NCBI GenBank assembly: GCA_937773605.1
Contig: CALJVP010000008.1
Location: forward strand, 1 to 41,424
Length of the DNA stretch: 41,424 nucleotides
Source: an uncultured SAR86 cluster bacterium
GTDB lineage: Bacteria; Pseudomonadota; Gammaproteobacteria; Magnimaribacterales; Magnimaribacteraceae
Reading direction: 5' to 3'
Both the position numbers and the translations under genes were made by a program. Positions 1-7,800 of the stretch are shown in pieces. Positions within the stretch are counted from its first letter, which is position 1. Each line of letters starts with the position of its first letter. The notes below the pieces were generated by a model that saw only the letters and a list, made by a program, of their open reading frames with translations, was not told the origin of the DNA and made no database searches.

Positions 1-1565
1 GCCCTCTTCTATCATCAACACTTCAGGAAGCCATTGATGGTGAATTCTTGGACTGTTAACAGCTTGCGCTACGTTCATGTCATGAGTCATGACATTAAGA
101 GCTACTTGCAGAACGGTCGTAATTATTCTACTGCCGCCCGGGGAACCGAAAACCAAATAAGGTTTTTCTTCTTTAAAAATGATAGTAGGTGTCATGGAAC
201 TCAAGGGACGCTTGTTACCTTCTATCGCATTTGCTTCTGATCCTAAAAGGCCATAACCATTCGGGGTGCCAGGCTTTGATGAGAAATCATCCATCTCATT
301 GTTAATTAACATTCCCGTTCCAGGAATCATGATGCCAGAGCCGTAAGAAAAATTGAGAGTATAAGTGTTAGCCACCGCATTACCAAATGAATCCATAACT
401 GAAAAATGAGTGGTGTCTGGGCTTTCATAAGGCAAGGGATTGCCAGCATAGACTTGACTGGAGGGCGTTCTTTTTTCCATTGATATATCTTTATTAGCTC
501 TTTTGCATAACCTTTTGAAACTAAACCGGCAGGAACGTCATAGAAATCTGAGTCTCCCAAATACTTACTTCTGTCCGCGTAAGCTCTTTTCATAACTTCG
601 GCGAGAATATGGATGCTATCTGCACTTCCGAAACCTAAACTTTTAATCGGATAATCTTCAAGCATGTTCAGCATTTGTATCAAGTGAATTCCACCTGAAC
701 TGCTAGGGGGCATAGAAACTACCTTATAATCCTTATACGTGCCTTCAACGGGAAGTCTTTCAGCAACGATGTAATTCTTAAGGTCTTCTGCAGTGATCAA
801 GCCACCATTTCTTTCCATTTCTTTAACAATCTTCTTTGCTATGGCTCCTTCATAAAATGCATCTGGGCCGTATTCGCTTAATTGCTTCAAAGTCCAAGCC
901 AGATCTTTTTGAACAAGGATCTCGCCAGCTTGGTACAAGCTTCCATCTTTTTTATAAAAAGAAGCTGCTGCCGCAGAATTTGAACTTAACCTTTTCCTGT
1001 AGGTTTTTGAGGCCAATGTGTTTGCTAAGTCATGAGGGACAGCAAAACCTTTTTCTGCTAATTCAATTGCAGGAGCAATAACCTCTTGCCAGGACATCGT
1101 GCCGTAATTCTCTAAAGCCATATGGAATCCAGCAACAGAACCGGGAACTCCAGCTGATAACAGTGAAAATTGAGCCTTCTTCTTATCGTAATTACCTTCC
1201 TCGTCAAGAAATAAGTCTCTATGAGCTGCTGCAGGTGCCCTTTCTCTATAATCAATAGCAACTGTTTTATTGAGGTCTTTTAGATAAACCATCATGAATC
1301 CGCCGCCGCCTAAATTTCCTGCCCTTGGTAACACAACAGCTAAAGCTAGGCCGGTAGCAACTGCTGCATCAACTGCATTTCCTCCTTTTGCTAATATATC
1401 CGCCCCCACTTGACTGGCTATTTTACGTTGCGAAACGACCATTCCCGTAGTACTAATCTGAGGGTTATGAATTGATTCATAATCAATTATTGGTAGTGCT
1501 TCTTCAGCTGAGATTAGTATAAAACTAAAGAAAGAAACTAAAATAATATATAAATTTTTAAACAT
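1..1565 (-). pseudogene. ggt: gamma-glutamyltransferase, frameshifted, C-terminus beyond window
   Basis: Gamma-glutamyltranspeptidase precursor, a periplasmic N-terminal-nucleophile hydrolase that splits glutathione and other gamma-glutamyl compounds. The open frame from 1565 starts with a Sec signal peptide (hydrophobic to about residue 20, then AEEALP) and carries the large-subunit glycine-rich stretch AGNLGGGGF. Near residue 365 the reading leaves the family: after YQWKK the continuation lies in another frame. In that frame bases about 470 down to 1 read without a stop through PDTTHFSVMD, TYTLNFSYG, NNEMDDFS and a PLSSMTPTI segment. The autoprocessing and catalytic Thr (ACC, 412-414, first Thr of TTH) is therefore downstream of the shift. 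The break sits at an A6 run (471-476, minus strand); one more A restores the family sequence. As read, the gene would give only a truncated large subunit with no nucleophile. Either a real inactivation or an indel error in a homopolymer. The gene runs off the left edge. Confidence 0.88.
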
Positions 1566-1634
1566 TTGTTAACTCTATCCTCTTTGAAACGGAAGTCTAT
1601 TTCATTAATAGACTTTAGTTATAGTCTGAGGTTA

Positions 1635-2999
1635 TTAATCATCAATAGCTTGATAAACCAAAGTTGTAAATTCAGTTCTTAAAGGCCATGGACTACCCAT
1701 TAATTGAGTCATTGCAACAGCAACAAGCTCTTCTTTAGGATCTACCCAAAAAATTGTAGATGCTGCACCACCCCAGTAATAAGTGCCATCGGATCCGTGT
1801 TGGCCTGTTAAACCAGAGTCAGTTGTAACTCCTACCGTTATGCCAAAACCCATTCCTTCAGGAAAACCTTCACCACCCGTTATTTCTTTGCCCAGGTGAT
1901 TGCGTGAAAACAACTCAACAGATTTTCTGCTGATAATCCTTGCGTCACCTAACTTGCCACCGTTAAGCAACATTTGAGCAAATTTTAAATAATCTTCGGT
2001 TGAAGAAACCAAGCCAGACCCGCCGTCAAAAACCGTCGCAGGATCCAAATAGGGACTGGTTGTTCGACCATCCAGTAAAAGCATGAGTTTATCCTTGGGT
2101 AGATTGTTTGCCATGCCAGGGATCAATCTGCCTATGCCGCCTGGGAAGACGTACAAGTTAGTAAATCTATCAGCCTTATTCTTAGGTAAATTAAAAAAAG
2201 TGTCACTCATGCCAAGAGGCGTAAAGATTCTTTCCTCTAAAAACACGTCAAAAGTTTGTTGAGAAGCTCTTTCGATAACACAACCCAAGACATCCATGCC
2301 CATGGAGTAAGTGTATTTTTCTCCAGGTTGGTGCATCAGTGGAGCTTTGCTAGCTAAGGCCGAAGAAAAAGAACAAATATCAGCAAATGCTTTTTGAGAA
2401 GAGACGACCATGGTTCCGTCTTTGGCGGAAGCTTCAATGTTATCAATGAAGAAGTAAGGTGAGAGTTTATTCTCTTCATAAATTTTTTGTAACGGCTCAT
2501 TGGCTGTAAAACTATAAGCAATTCCAGAGGTGTGAGTGGCCAAGTCTCTTATTGTCATAGGTCTCTTAATTTTTTCTAATGACGTAGAGTCATCATCATT
2601 CACCACAAGAACTTCGGTCGTTGCGAATTCAGGTATGTAAAGAGAGACAGGGTCAGAAAGTCTGACCTTTCCTTCTTCTATTAAGATCATTAAGGCCACT
2701 CCAGTTATCGGCTTGCTCATCGAATAAATTCTAAACAAGGAGTCTTTTTTCAAAGGGATTGAATTCTCAACGTCTGCAAATCCTTGTGTTTCAAAATGCA
2801 CAACCTTTCCCTTTCGGGCAACTGCAGTTATTAATCCAGGAATCCTTCCCGTGGTAACGTATTTAGATAGTGCGGGCGCTATTCTGTCCAGACGCTCCTG
2901 AGACATGCCTGCATATTCTGCTTCGTAAGGACCGGACCACAAAGAAGTGGATACAAGCGTGATGACAACAAACGTGAACTTAATCAATCCCTTTAACAT
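1635..2999 (-). CDS. Beta-lactamase-family serine hydrolase (family VIII carboxylesterase-like)
   Basis: Secreted serine hydrolase of the beta-lactamase class C/EstB fold, 454 aa. N-terminal signal peptide (residues about 1-22, ending near LWSGP). The SxxK nucleophile motif is S93-M-S-K96 in FRIYSMSKPITG. The second motif, usually YxN, is Y231-S-M, so the Asn is replaced. The third box is a WGG (409-411) in HGSDGTYYWGGAAS instead of KTG, which is typical of family VIII esterases rather than true beta-lactamases. A probable ester or amide hydrolase; the substrate cannot be told. A good ribosome-binding site (AGGAG) lies 8 bases before the ATG. The gene is 69 bases upstream of ggt on the same strand and divergent from the SDR at 3063, so the 63-base gap to that SDR must hold both promoters. 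Confidence 0.9.
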   Translation of the reverse strand: MLKGLIKFTFVVITLVSTSLWSGPYEAEYAGMSQERLDRIAPALSKYVTTGRIPGLITAVARKGKVVHFETQGFADVENSIPLKKDSLFRIYSMSKPITGVALMILIEEGKVRLSDPVSLYIPEFATTEVLVVNDDDSTSLEKIKRPMTIRDLATHTSGIAYSFTANEPLQKIYEENKLSPYFFIDNIEASAKDGTMVVSSQKAFADICSFSSALASKAPLMHQPGEKYTYSMGMDVLGCVIERASQQTFDVFLEERIFTPLGMSDTFFNLPKNKADRFTNLYVFPGGIGRLIPGMANNLPKDKLMLLLDGRTTSPYLDPATVFDGGSGLVSSTEDYLKFAQMLLNGGKLGDARIISRKSVELFSRNHLGKEITGGEGFPEGMGFGITVGVTTDSGLTGQHGSDGTYYWGGAASTIFWVDPKEELVAVAMTQLMGSPWPLRTEFTTLVYQAIDD

Positions 3000-3062
3000 A
3001 AAAAAACTCCTATTTATCCCAAAAATGTATGTATATGATACTTACTAAATAAATAAATTAAT

Positions 3063-3855
3063 ATGGACTTTCAAATCAAAAATAAAACTGCAATTGTTTG
3101 TGCTTCCAGCCAAGGTCTAGGTAAAGCTGCAGCATTAGAACTAGCCTCTGAGGGCGTTAATCTAGTAATTAGCTCCAGAAATGAAGAAAAACTCCTCAGC
3201 GTAAAAAAAGAAATAGAAAATCAAACGAACGCCAAAATAGTGAGCGTTGTTGCGGATCTTAATAACCCAAAAGATATTGAAAATCTTTATGCCAAAGCTC
3301 ATTCAGAACTAGGTCCCATTGATATTTTAATAAACAATGCCGGAGGACCTCCTCCCAGTGACTTTGAATCCTTAAATGATGAAGATTGGTTAAAGGCATT
3401 TAATCTAACCATGATGTCATCAATTCGTTTGTCAAAACTGGTTCTTCCTGAAATGAAAGAAAGGCATTGGGGAAGGATCATCAACATCTCGTCGGTCTCT
3501 GTTAAGACACCCGTTCCGGGTTTATTTCTATCAAACAGCTTAAGAATGGGAGTGCTTGGATGGTCCAAAGCTTTATCGGATGAAGTTGCACCCAAAGGCA
3601 TAACGGTTAATTCAGTCTGCCCAGGCTCCACGAGAACTGCCAGGATTACTGATATATTGAAATCTCAATCCGAAGCCACAGGCAAGAGCTTGGAAGAGAT
3701 TGAAGCTCTTGCTGCAGCTAAGATACCGATGTTGAAGAATAGGAGAGCCAGAAGACCTTGCTGCCTTGATTGCCTTTTTAGCTTCTGAAAGAGCTGGCTA
3801 CATGACAGGACTTGCAATACAAGTTGATGGAGGCTCTGCAAGAACCTTCTATTAA
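3063..3855 (+). pseudogene. SDR-family oxidoreductase (FabG-like, atypical), frameshifted near the 3' end
   Basis: Short-chain dehydrogenase/reductase. The uninterrupted frame stops at 3788 after 241 residues with a non-family tail, from NRRARRPCC onward. Removing one A at about 3735-3736 restores [17 protein letters not shown], then [12 protein letters not shown] and a stop at 3855, giving 263 aa, the normal SDR size. Cofactor motif is ASSQGLGKA at about residues 14-22 rather than TGxxxGIG, and NNAGG follows at about 92. The active-site stretch reads ISSVSVK...SNSLRMGVLGWSK: the usual YxxxK tyrosine is absent and SNxxR takes its place. This fits the FabG-like SDR subgroup known to lack a perfect tetrad (BKR_like_SDR_like). 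Either a true frameshift or a one-base insertion error. It ends 4 bases before the convergent gene at 3860. Confidence 0.85.
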
Positions 3856-3859
3856 ATAC

Positions 3860-4189
3860 CTATGAGCTTTTAAAAAGCTTGATCAGAGCCTTAGCTTCGA
3901 TTCTCTTATTCTTTAAAACTAAAAAAATAATTAAAGACACTGCAGAAGCAATTAGTATAGGAGTGGCTATATAGCCTATATAAAAATAAGCAGACTGTTC
4001 AGAAGGAAAGCTAGTTATAAAAAATTGTAAAAAACAAAGGCCAGTTAGGATAGTAATAAATACTATTTTTGTATTCTTAATAAGAGAACTTCTTTGAGCT
4101 GTTTCTAGAATTAAATCATCAAGTAAGAAATTTCTTTCTTGTTCCTCTGAGCTCACCGTCAACTTACCTTCCGTATAAAACCACTTCAA
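3860..4189 (-). CDS. Small membrane protein, unknown
   Basis: 109 aa, no family recognised. Visible are a polar N-terminal part of about 40 residues with an acidic, probably helical stretch, then two hydrophobic segments: about 43-63 (KIVFITILTGLCFLQFFITS) and about 70-93 (the YIGYIATPILIASAV region). A short basic tail follows. Probably a two-pass inner-membrane protein with its N-terminus in the cytoplasm. The ATG at 4189 opens in an AT-rich leader. It stands alone between the SDR (convergent) and the CmcJ-like gene upstream on the same strand, 85 bases away, so it may be read from the same transcript. Confidence 0.6.
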   Translation of the reverse strand: MKWFYTEGKLTVSSEEQERNFLLDDLILETAQRSSLIKNTKIVFITILTGLCFLQFFITSFPSEQSAYFYIGYIATPILIASAVSLIIFLVLKNKRIEAKALIKLFKSS

Positions 4190-4274
4190 AATTATTCTCC
4201 AATATTCTATTGTAGATAGAAAAAAAATTATTTGTCATAAAGAATTAGTTATTCCAAAACAGAATGAGCTAACT

Positions 4275-5087
4275 CTAGTTAAAAAAACAAATAGCCCTTA
4301 CCTCTATACTCTCTCTGGGAGTGACTTCTTGGCCTTCAGAAGAAACATCATCAAATGCACTGTGCAAGGTTGGAAGAAAAGGATTTTCAACTGAATCAAA
4401 AGTCTTAAACATCACAACTTCGTCTCGATTCATTTTTGGGTAATAGTTCCATTCATGCCCTTCACTGAAACTTGATTGATAGATTTCAATGTTAACACCC
4501 GCTCCAGGAGATCCTTCATCAGCCTTAACGTAATCAAATAAATCCGTTGGTATTAATTCTTTTTCTGATACCGACCTTGAGTCACAAAGAGCGAAAGGAG
4601 CATCTATCCCATCTTTATCAAAGCGTCTCCACAAGTTATAAACCGTTATGCGTTCCGGTTTATCTTCAGATTCCTGAAGAAAAGATAAATGATTTTCTTC
4701 AAAACTTGGCGTGAAATCATTATGAACCAAACGATGAGCGCCTTTGCGTTTTCCTAAAGCAGCTTCAGCCTCACTTCTTGTGATGTGGGAAAAAATGATT
4801 ACCTCATCAGCGCCCGTTTCTTCTTTCACAACATCGTGCATTTCTTTGTAGTACACAGAGGTTATCTGCTCATCATCGAAGAAATCTTGAATGGTTGATT
4901 GATGGTTAATGAGTTTAAAGCCAGATTCGGATAGGCTCTGTTCCGTGCCTCGAGCATTTTTAACCGTCTTATTGTAAGCAGTGTGCTTGGGTCTATTGGG
5001 ATCTTCTTCCTTCAATCCAAAGGCGGGTTTCTCCTCTCCTTCTTCTAAAGGGTTTCTGTAAAAAAATTCTGCTTGTATTGATTCCAT
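4275..5087 (-). CDS. CmcJ/NvfI-family oxygenase-like protein
   Basis: 270 aa from the ATG at 5087. The frame stays open upstream to a GTG at 5132, but the extra residues look like leader and an AAGG box sits 9 bases before the 5087 ATG. The protein resembles the CmcJ/NvfI (AsqJ- and GA4-desaturase-like) family of putative Fe(II)/2-oxoglutarate-type oxidoreductases. Landmarks seen are the early NKTVKNARG block, the central VHNDFTP, NLWRRFDKDGID and APFALCDSRSV, and the C-terminal HSAFDD...PRESIEVRAI. The His and Asp of VHND and the His of HSAFDD are plausible metal ligands. The family is best known from fungal and actinobacterial secondary metabolism; its role in a marine bacterium is open. 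It lies 66 bases downstream of tRNA-Asp on the same strand, so read-through from the tRNA promoter is possible. Confidence 0.8.
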   Translation of the reverse strand: MESIQAEFFYRNPLEEGEEKPAFGLKEEDPNRPKHTAYNKTVKNARGTEQSLSESGFKLINHQSTIQDFFDDEQITSVYYKEMHDVVKEETGADEVIIFSHITRSEAEAALGKRKGAHRLVHNDFTPSFEENHLSFLQESEDKPERITVYNLWRRFDKDGIDAPFALCDSRSVSEKELIPTDLFDYVKADEGSPGAGVNIEIYQSSFSEGHEWNYYPKMNRDEVVMFKTFDSVENPFLPTLHSAFDDVSSEGQEVTPRESIEVRAICFFN

Positions 5088-5153
5088 TGCATTAAGCCTT
5101 ATGTTATTCAAATATTTTAAGCCTAAATGCACTTAAATGGAAAGTTTAAACAA

Positions 5154-5231
5154 TGGCGGACCGGACGAGACTCGAACTCGCGACCTCCGCCGTGACAGGG
5201 CGGCGTTCTAACCAAACTGAACTACCGGTCC
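5154..5231 (-). tRNA. tRNA-Asp (GTC)
   Basis: Cloverleaf read by eye: acceptor stem GGACCGG pairs perfectly with CCGGTCC, discriminator G, then encoded CCA (minus strand, 5156-5154). Anticodon stem CCGCC/GGCGG encloses the loop CTGTCAC, giving anticodon GTC. T arm has GTTCGAGTC. Length is 78 with CCA. It stands alone; no second tRNA or integrase is next to it. Confidence 0.96.
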
Positions 5232-5245
5232 AAAATTTGAAGGGC

Positions 5246-5272
5246 ATTCTAACAGTTCTTACCCTTTAACAA
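5246..5272 (-). promoter_or_regulatory. Possible sigma70 promoter of tRNA-Asp
   Basis: On the minus strand TTGTTA (5272-5267) and TAGAAT (5251-5246) are separated by 15 bases. The -10 box matches consensus at 5 of 6 positions and lies 14 bases before the tRNA 5' end. The spacer is short, so this is a modest call. Confidence 0.35.
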
Positions 5273-5291
5273 GAAGAGACTTTTTCATATT

Positions 5292-5315
5292 AATAGAAAT
5301 TAAAAAATTTCTATT
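5292..5315. repeat. Perfect AT-rich inverted repeat at the 3' end of pepE
   Basis: AATAGAAATT (5292-5301), a 4-base AAAA loop, then AATTTCTATT (5306-5315): ten perfect pairs. It overlaps the last codons and stop of the peptidase E gene (stop at 5302-5300). With only two G-C pairs and no clear U tract after it, it is a weak terminator at best, though it could protect the 3' end of the mRNA. Confidence 0.4.
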
Positions 5316-5995
5316 CTTGGATAAGGCTTTTCTGCAACTGCGTCTTTCTCTAAATCAACAAGATAGGCATTTTTATCTTTGGCGAACACCACGGCTTTGT
5401 ACTCTTCTTCATTTTCAATATGCAGTGCACAACCGCCATCCACTGCATGGCAAGACTGCACCACTCCTTCCGTTAAGAATTTACTTAAGGATGGTCTTCT
5501 TAAGGGTTCTTCGTCGTAATGAGGACAACAAACCCCTTTAACAAAACCCAAACAATCCATAACTTTAAGTTCTTCAGACCACGAATCCGTGACGCCCTCT
5601 TCAAACCAGCAGATCGCCCCAGCACTGACTCCGCACATGATGACACCTCTTTCATAAGCCTCCTTCAAGATTAGATCCAAACCCCAGTCTTTCCATACGG
5701 CCAACATGCTTTTTGTATTTCCTCCTCCAACAAAAATAACATCTTGTTGTTTGATCAGCTCTTCTAGATCCGGGGTTCTTTTAAAGAAATCAAGATGAAC
5801 CGGAGAACAGTTGAGTTTTGAAAAGGTTGAATAATAATTAACCTTATAAGCTTCGTTATCTCCAGTTGCCGTGGGAATAAAACAGATATTGGGTCTTTCT
5901 TTATTAGATTGATCCAAGATGTATTTTTCAATAACCCCTTCTCCGGGGCTTCTTCCAAAACCCCCTCCTCCGATAGCAATAATTTGTTTTTTCAT
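5300..5995 (-). CDS. pepE: Peptidase E-like serine peptidase (family S51)
   Basis: Cytoplasmic S51 peptidase, 231 aa, close to the usual length of about 229-233. Characterised members cleave Asp-Xaa dipeptides and cyanophycinase is related; the exact specificity here is unknown. The nucleophile Ser124 is in the elbow CGVSAGAICWF. The candidate His159 is in CCPHYDEE, and the Rossmann-like part has IFVGGGNTKSM at 87-97. The N-terminus MKKQIIAIGGGGFGR is typical of the Listeria-type branch. There is no signal peptide. It is divergent from the M20 amidohydrolase at 6035 across about 39 bases, so both promoters must be very compact or overlap the opposing coding regions. Confidence 0.88.
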   Translation of the reverse strand: MKKQIIAIGGGGFGRSPGEGVIEKYILDQSNKERPNICFIPTATGDNEAYKVNYYSTFSKLNCSPVHLDFFKRTPDLEELIKQQDVIFVGGGNTKSMLAVWKDWGLDLILKEAYERGVIMCGVSAGAICWFEEGVTDSWSEELKVMDCLGFVKGVCCPHYDEEPLRRPSLSKFLTEGVVQSCHAVDGGCALHIENEEEYKAVVFAKDKNAYLVDLEKDAVAEKPYPRIEIF

Positions 5996-6034
5996 TTAGT
6001 GCTAAACTCTAAATCAATCTTGAGGGGAGATGGA

Positions 6035-7462
6035 ATGAATAAATTTATTTACCGATCAGGCTTATGGCTTGGCTTCTTATTTTTAAGTCTAAATTCTTAC
6101 GCCGAACGTAACTTAGAAAAACTAATTGATAACCATCAAAGTCAATTTGAGGATATTGCTTTAAAAATATGGGACTACGCGGAAGTTGGCTACCAGGAAT
6201 ATAAAAGCTCGGATTTGTTGAAAAGGAAATTATCAGAAGAAGGGTTTGCCATAAAAAGTAACATAGCCAATATACCAACGGCTTTCGTTGCCGAATACGG
6301 AGAGGGCCTTCCCGTGATAGCTATTTTAGGAGAATTTGATGCCCTTCCTGGTGTCGCTCAAAGCTCTTCACCCTTTAGAGAATCATATAAAGACAATGCA
6401 GCAGGTCATGCCTGTGGACATCATTTATTCGGAGCCGGATCAGCATGGGCATCCGTTGTGATTAAAGAATGGCTGATTGCAAACAATCAAAAAGGGACCG
6501 TAAGATTTTATGGCACCCCCGCAGAGGAAGGTGGCTCAGGCAAGGTTTACATGGCTCGAGAAGGAATTTTTAATGATGTTGATGTTATGTTGCACTGGCA
6601 CCCAGGAAGCACAAGCCATGCGTCTCCAAGAACGTCTAACTCCAATAAGTCAGCTAAGTTTAGTTTTAAAGGCATATCGGCTCATGCAGCGAGCGCTCCC
6701 GATAAAGGCCGTTCTGCTTTGGATGGCGTTGAGTCCATGAACATGATGGTCAATATGATGAGGGAACATGTTCCTCAAGAATCTCGTATTCATTACGTAA
6801 TCACTAAAGGAGGGCTTGCTCCAAACGTAATACCGGACGATGCCGAAGTTTACTATTACGTCAGGCATCCAAAGAGACAAGTGGTAGAAAAACTTTTTGA
6901 CAGAGTGGTAAAAGCAGCTGAAGGTGCGGCAATAGGCACAGAGACTGACATGACATTTGAGGTAATGCACGGAAACTATTCTTTAATGCCTAACGATACA
7001 TTGCAAAAAGTCATGAATGAGAAGTTGGTTAATCTTGGCGGCATAACTTACTCTCAAGAAGAGAGGGAATACGCTAAAAGAATTCACAAAACTCTTCTAA
7101 ATCCCTCGGCAGAGATTGGAGATCAAGAGAATATACTCCCTTACAAACGCAGGCACGGCTACGGATCAACAGACGTTGGAGACGTCAGCTGGCTTGTTCC
7201 CACCGCCGGAGCAAGAATAGCAACCTGGGTTCCTGGTACTTCAGCTCACTCTTGGCAGGCCGTAGCAGCAGGTGGAACATCCATTGGTTTAAAAGGCTTG
7301 AAATTGGCCGTTCAAGTTTTATCTGAGACGGCTAAAGAAATTTACTTGGATCCATCGATCGCCACGGAAGCCAAGAAAGAATTAGCCAGAGAAGTAGGAA
7401 TAAATTTTGATTACGTGCCACTTTTAGGTGATAGAGAACCGCCGTTAGATTATCGAAACTAA
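6035..7462 (+). CDS. Secreted M20D amidohydrolase (AbgB-like peptidase)
   Basis: Zinc-dependent amidohydrolase of the M20D group (aminobenzoyl-glutamate hydrolase AbgB and aminoacylase-like), 475 aa. I start at 6035: a GAGGGGAGA box precedes this ATG and a signal peptide follows (hydrophobic to about residue 20, then NSYAERN). The frame is open back to 5909, but that would overlap pepE. Catalytic landmarks: GEFDALPG, the metal-binding AGHACGHHLFG, FYGTPAEEGGSGK with the general-base Glu, then a dimerisation insert beginning KFSFKGISAHAA. Export to the periplasm is unusual for AbgB proteins, which are mostly cytoplasmic. It probably removes an acyl or amino-acyl group from an imported metabolite. 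Confidence 0.88.
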   Translation: MNKFIYRSGLWLGFLFLSLNSYAERNLEKLIDNHQSQFEDIALKIWDYAEVGYQEYKSSDLLKRKLSEEGFAIKSNIANIPTAFVAEYGEGLPVIAILGEFDALPGVAQSSSPFRESYKDNAAGHACGHHLFGAGSAWASVVIKEWLIANNQKGTVRFYGTPAEEGGSGKVYMAREGIFNDVDVMLHWHPGSTSHASPRTSNSNKSAKFSFKGISAHAASAPDKGRSALDGVESMNMMVNMMREHVPQESRIHYVITKGGLAPNVIPDDAEVYYYVRHPKRQVVEKLFDRVVKAAEGAAIGTETDMTFEVMHGNYSLMPNDTLQKVMNEKLVNLGGITYSQEEREYAKRIHKTLLNPSAEIGDQENILPYKRRHGYGSTDVGDVSWLVPTAGARIATWVPGTSAHSWQAVAAGGTSIGLKGLKLAVQVLSETAKEIYLDPSIATEAKKELAREVGINFDYVPLLGDREPPLDYRN

Positions 7463-7492
7463 CGTGTTGGATCTTTTCTAATGTGAATGGAG

Positions 7493-7708
7493 TTAACCGT
7501 GGGCAAACATGAAAACGGACACGAAGAGCACTCCTCCTGCAAGGACGCCTAACGAACTTAAAAGAAAATAAACCAGCAGTTTTGTGCATTTAGCCAACAA
7601 CGATTCTTCTTGATGAACCTGCGTTCCTCTTAAAATTAAGAAAGCCCAATTAACCAAGAACGTAAGTCCGCCAAGAATGAAGATAAGTGTTACTGCGAAT
7701 GATTCCAT
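7493..7708 (-). CDS. Small two-pass membrane protein, unknown
   Basis: 71 aa from the ATG at 7708. The frame stays open a further 12 basic residues upstream, but MESFAVTLIF is a natural membrane-protein start. There are two hydrophobic segments, about residues 4-26 (FAVTLIFILGGLTFLVNWAF) and about 45-68, joined by a polar loop with RGTQVHQEES. No family recognised. It is convergent with the M20 gene (31 bases apart) and divergent from the ABC-transporter operon at 7801. Confidence 0.55.
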   Translation of the reverse strand: MESFAVTLIFILGGLTFLVNWAFLILRGTQVHQEESLLAKCTKLLVYFLLSSLGVLAGGVLFVSVFMFAHG

Positions 7709-7764
7709 AATTTTAGTTTTTTTAGCTCGATGAGCCTTTAACAAAAAATACTATGGTTATATTA

Positions 7765-7792
7765 TAGGTGTTATAGTTAAGTAGTACACCTA
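7765..7792. promoter_or_regulatory. Inverted repeat upstream of the ABC exporter operon
   Basis: TAGGTGT (7765-7771) and ACACCTA (7786-7792) form a perfect 7-base inverted repeat with a 14-base spacer, ending 8 bases before the ATG of the ATPase gene. It could be an operator or a 5'-leader hairpin; a TATATT-like -10 lies just upstream. No regulator gene is adjacent. Confidence 0.35.
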
Positions 7793-7800
7793 AAATAATA

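Noticed and set aside
471-476. Programmed ribosomal frameshifting in ggt
   Set aside because: There is no evident stimulatory structure or upstream Shine-Dalgarno-like stimulator, and the family is not known to use it; mutation or sequencing error is simpler.
836-1081. Plus-strand ORF inside ggt
   Set aside because: Antisense shadow of a clear gamma-glutamyltransferase coding region.
1635-2999. Antibiotic-resistance beta-lactamase
   Set aside because: The YxN and KTG motifs of true class C enzymes are replaced by Y-S-M and WGG, which is the family VIII esterase pattern.
5154-5231. tRNA-Asp as an integration site
   Set aside because: No integrase, no repeat of the tRNA 3' end and no change of gene content around it.
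6650-6970. Minus-strand ORF inside the M20 amidohydrolase
   Set aside because: Lies wholly within a well-supported gene on the other strand and looks like no protein family.
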